Shown here piece after piece: positions 62,495 through 64,000 of a stretch of 64,000 bases of DNA; the first letter of the stretch is position 1; each line of letters begins with the position of its first letter. Made by a program: the position numbers and the translations under genes. The notes under the pieces are model-generated. The model did no database searches. It worked only from the letters and a program-made list of their open reading frames with translations, and had not been told where the DNA came from. The DNA comes from DATGSL01 sp964645585. GTDB lineage: Bacteria > Verrucomicrobiota > Verrucomicrobiia > Opitutales > T3Sed10-336. The stretch lies in the NCBI GenBank assembly GCA_964645585.1, contig CAZYAN010000015.1, forward strand, positions 6,922 to 70,921, written 5' to 3'.

Positions 62495-64000
62495 TCACTG
62501 GTGCCGGCCATGCCGGATGATATCGATCACAATCCAAATACTCAATACAGCAGAGATCAGGTAGCCGACTATTCCGATTGCCGGAAACCCAAACAAAAAC
62601 GGTTCGATTCCGGTTGTAATGATCAGTGACGACCCGATCAGCAGCGACCCGATAATCACGCCGAGCGTCACGCGGCTGCTTGCGGAGTTGAGCGATTTGC
62701 TCACCTCTTCCAGACCTTTGTGCTGAAAGTTCAGCGTCAGGTCGTCGTTCTCAATCCGTCGCACGACCCTCGCAATCTCGCCCGGAAGGTCTTTCAGCAA
62801 CTGCACGGTCGACCCAAGAGTCGCCAAGGTATCTTTGATGAGCGTTTTCGGCCGGCGCCGTTCGGCTTGAACCCTCCGGATCATCGGGATTGCGCATTTC
62901 CGGATGTCGAACTCCGGATCGAGCTCTTCCGCCAGTTCCTCAATCGACAGCACCGATTTCGCCATCAGCGAGTAATCCTCGATCACATCGATTCCATTGC
63001 TCCCGAATATATAAAAGAGACGGAGGATCAGATGGCCCACTTCCGCCGGCCCGCTCGAAAAATCGAGATGTTCCCGCAGCGTAAAATCGACCTCTTTTTC
63101 CATTCTCTTCAAATCGAGCCGCCGGCCGGAATACGACAGGAGTCCCGCGATCCGAACGATCCGCTCCGCATCGTGCTCGACCGCCGCCAAAAAGAGATCC
63201 GCGAGGTGGTGACGCATCCGCCGCGTCAGTTGACCGACCATTCCCCAGTCGAAAAAGCAGAGCCGCCCGTCTGGAGTAACCGCGACATTTCCCGCGTGCG
63301 GATCGGCATGAAAGAACCCGGAAATCAGAACCTGGTGGAGCAGCGAAAGCGCGCCGCCGCGCGCCAGCCGTTTTTTTTCTTCAACCGGCAAATCCGCCTG
63401 ATCGAGCCGTTTGCCCGTGACTTTCTCCATCACCAGCATCCGTTCGGTCGTCAGCTCCTCGTGTACCCTCGGCGCGAATACAATATCCGGAAAGGCATTC
63501 TCGGCATTGAAGAACCGCATGTTTCGCCCTTCGTTCGCGAAATCGAGTTCCCGGAAGATCGCCGTTTCCAGCACCCGAAGAATCGCCGGCAAATCATACG
63601 GCTTCAACGTGTCGACGCGCTGATGGAGCTGACGGGCGAACCACTTCAATATTTCGAGATCCGACTGAATCGTCTTCTCGATGTTCGGACGCTGAATTTT
63701 TACCGCGACCTCTTCGCCCGATTTCAACCGGGCAAAATGGACATGCGCGAGCGAGGCAGCGGCGACCGGCTTTTCGTCAAACTGGGCGAAGACCTGCTCG
63801 ATCTCGCAGCCGAGTTCCTCGCGCGCGACCGCACGCATCGATTCGAGCGGATGCGGCCGAACCGCGTCCTGGAGTTTGCGAAACTCAAGGACAAGCGGCT
63901 CCGGGATGATGTCGGGCCGCGTGCTCAAGAGCTGACCGAACTTCACAAACGTCGGACCGAGATCCTCGCACGCGTGACGCAGGCGCTCCCAGGTCGTCAG
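62495..64000 (-). CDS. UbiB/AarF (ABC1) family kinase-like protein, 5' end cut off
   Basis: An atypical kinase-like protein, of which 501 residues are in the window; the 5' end is beyond position 64000. The KxGQ-region motif VKFGQLLSTRPDI is followed by ELGCEIEQVFAQFDEKPVAAASLAHVH (shortened: EKPVAAASLAHVH), VAVKIQRPNIE, the HADPHAGNVAV catalytic loop and FFDWGMVGQL (metal loop). Two C-terminal hydrophobic helices follow (GVIIGSLLIGSSLIITTGIEPF and IVGYLISAVLSIWIVIDII). The family acts in quinone and isoprenoid lipid metabolism. It leads the lipid transport operon. Confidence 0.9.
   Translation of the reverse strand: MTTWERLRHACEDLGPTFVKFGQLLSTRPDIIPEPLVLEFRKLQDAVRPHPLESMRAVAREELGCEIEQVFAQFDEKPVAAASLAHVHFARLKSGEEVAVKIQRPNIEKTIQSDLEILKWFARQLHQRVDTLKPYDLPAILRVLETAIFRELDFANEGRNMRFFNAENAFPDIVFAPRVHEELTTERMLVMEKVTGKRLDQADLPVEEKKRLARGGALSLLHQVLISGFFHADPHAGNVAVTPDGRLCFFDWGMVGQLTRRMRHHLADLFLAAVEHDAERIVRIAGLLSYSGRRLDLKRMEKEVDFTLREHLDFSSGPAEVGHLILRLFYIFGSNGIDVIEDYSLMAKSVLSIEELAEELDPEFDIRKCAIPMIRRVQAERRRPKTLIKDTLATLGSTVQLLKDLPGEIARVVRRIENDDLTLNFQHKGLEEVSKSLNSASSRVTLGVIIGSLLIGSSLIITTGIEPFLFGFPAIGIVGYLISAVLSIWIVIDIIRHGRHQ

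Noticed and set aside
1..64000. tRNA, rRNA, CRISPR array, insertion sequence or prophage
   Set aside because: No tRNA-like T-loop and anticodon pattern, no regularly spaced repeat, and no transposase, integrase or phage gene was found among the open frames.

Overview
The window looks like chromosomal DNA of a Gram-negative member of the Verrucomicrobiota, probably near the Opitutae. This rests on a PEP-CTERM protein (VPEPSTYGAIGALVLLGL then basic residues), a single-gene type II pseudopilin with a short globular tail, Verrucomicrobia-style secreted sugar oxidoreductases, and an outer-membrane gene set (lpxB, lptE, a BamD-like protein, an Mla lipid transporter, a WaaP-type LPS kinase). Base composition is fairly even and GC-rich. 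I saw no tRNA, rRNA, CRISPR array, prophage or insertion sequence. The assignment is inference from gene families; no 16S is present.

Layout. 1-7.5 kb: trpD, then an operon encoding a 1338-residue secreted multidomain protein with calcium-type repeats and a membrane-anchored repeat protein, then a secreted lectin-like protein. 7.8-14.4 kb: a compact plus-strand envelope and cofactor run, rpmF-plsX-fabH, BamD-like-lptE-rsmE-birA-coaX. 14.5-16.4 kb: LPS kinase plus GT4 glycosyltransferase on the minus strand. 16.6-20.8 kb: two tandem GHL10 (DigH-like) glycosidases and anmK, which reads as a peptidoglycan turnover locus. 20.8-23.8 kb: hflK-hflC, an unlisted 53-residue lipoprotein and a flavin reductase. 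23.9-31.6 kb: pyruvate carboxylase (its biotin would come from the BirA at 12.7 kb), a four-helix membrane protein and PutA. 31.6-34.4 kb: YqgE, LpxB and a Gfo/Idh dehydrogenase. 34.5-38.6 kb: a golvesin-domain amidase, a 3-hydroxyisobutyrate-type dehydrogenase and a class C serine hydrolase. 38.7-45.6 kb: a large hybrid sensor kinase, a pseudopilin, DoxX, DAHP synthase and the PEP-CTERM protein. 45.7-52.7 kb: a lipoprotein hydrolase, NagZ, and probable sugar-acid catabolism genes (Tat Gfo/Idh, enolase superfamily, sugar isomerase) around a DUF502 protein. 52.7-56 kb: a second golvesin amidase with an unrelated catalytic fold, an 840-base gap carrying a diverged repeat of its leader, and an orphan solute-binding lipoprotein. 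56.1-64 kb: an apparent operon ubiB-like - mlaE - mlaF - mlaD - PqiC-like lipoprotein - hybrid histidine kinase.

How it fits together. Much of the window concerns the cell envelope: fatty acid and lipid A synthesis, LPS modification and export, phospholipid traffic, and above all peptidoglycan cutting and recycling (two amidases, two GHL10 glycosidases, AnmK, NagZ). The points most worth a second look are the shared golvesin cassette and duplicated leader of the two amidases, the GHL10-GHL10-AnmK cluster, the kinase translationally coupled to the lipid transporter with an apparent frameshift at its start, and several small genes that a standard caller would miss.
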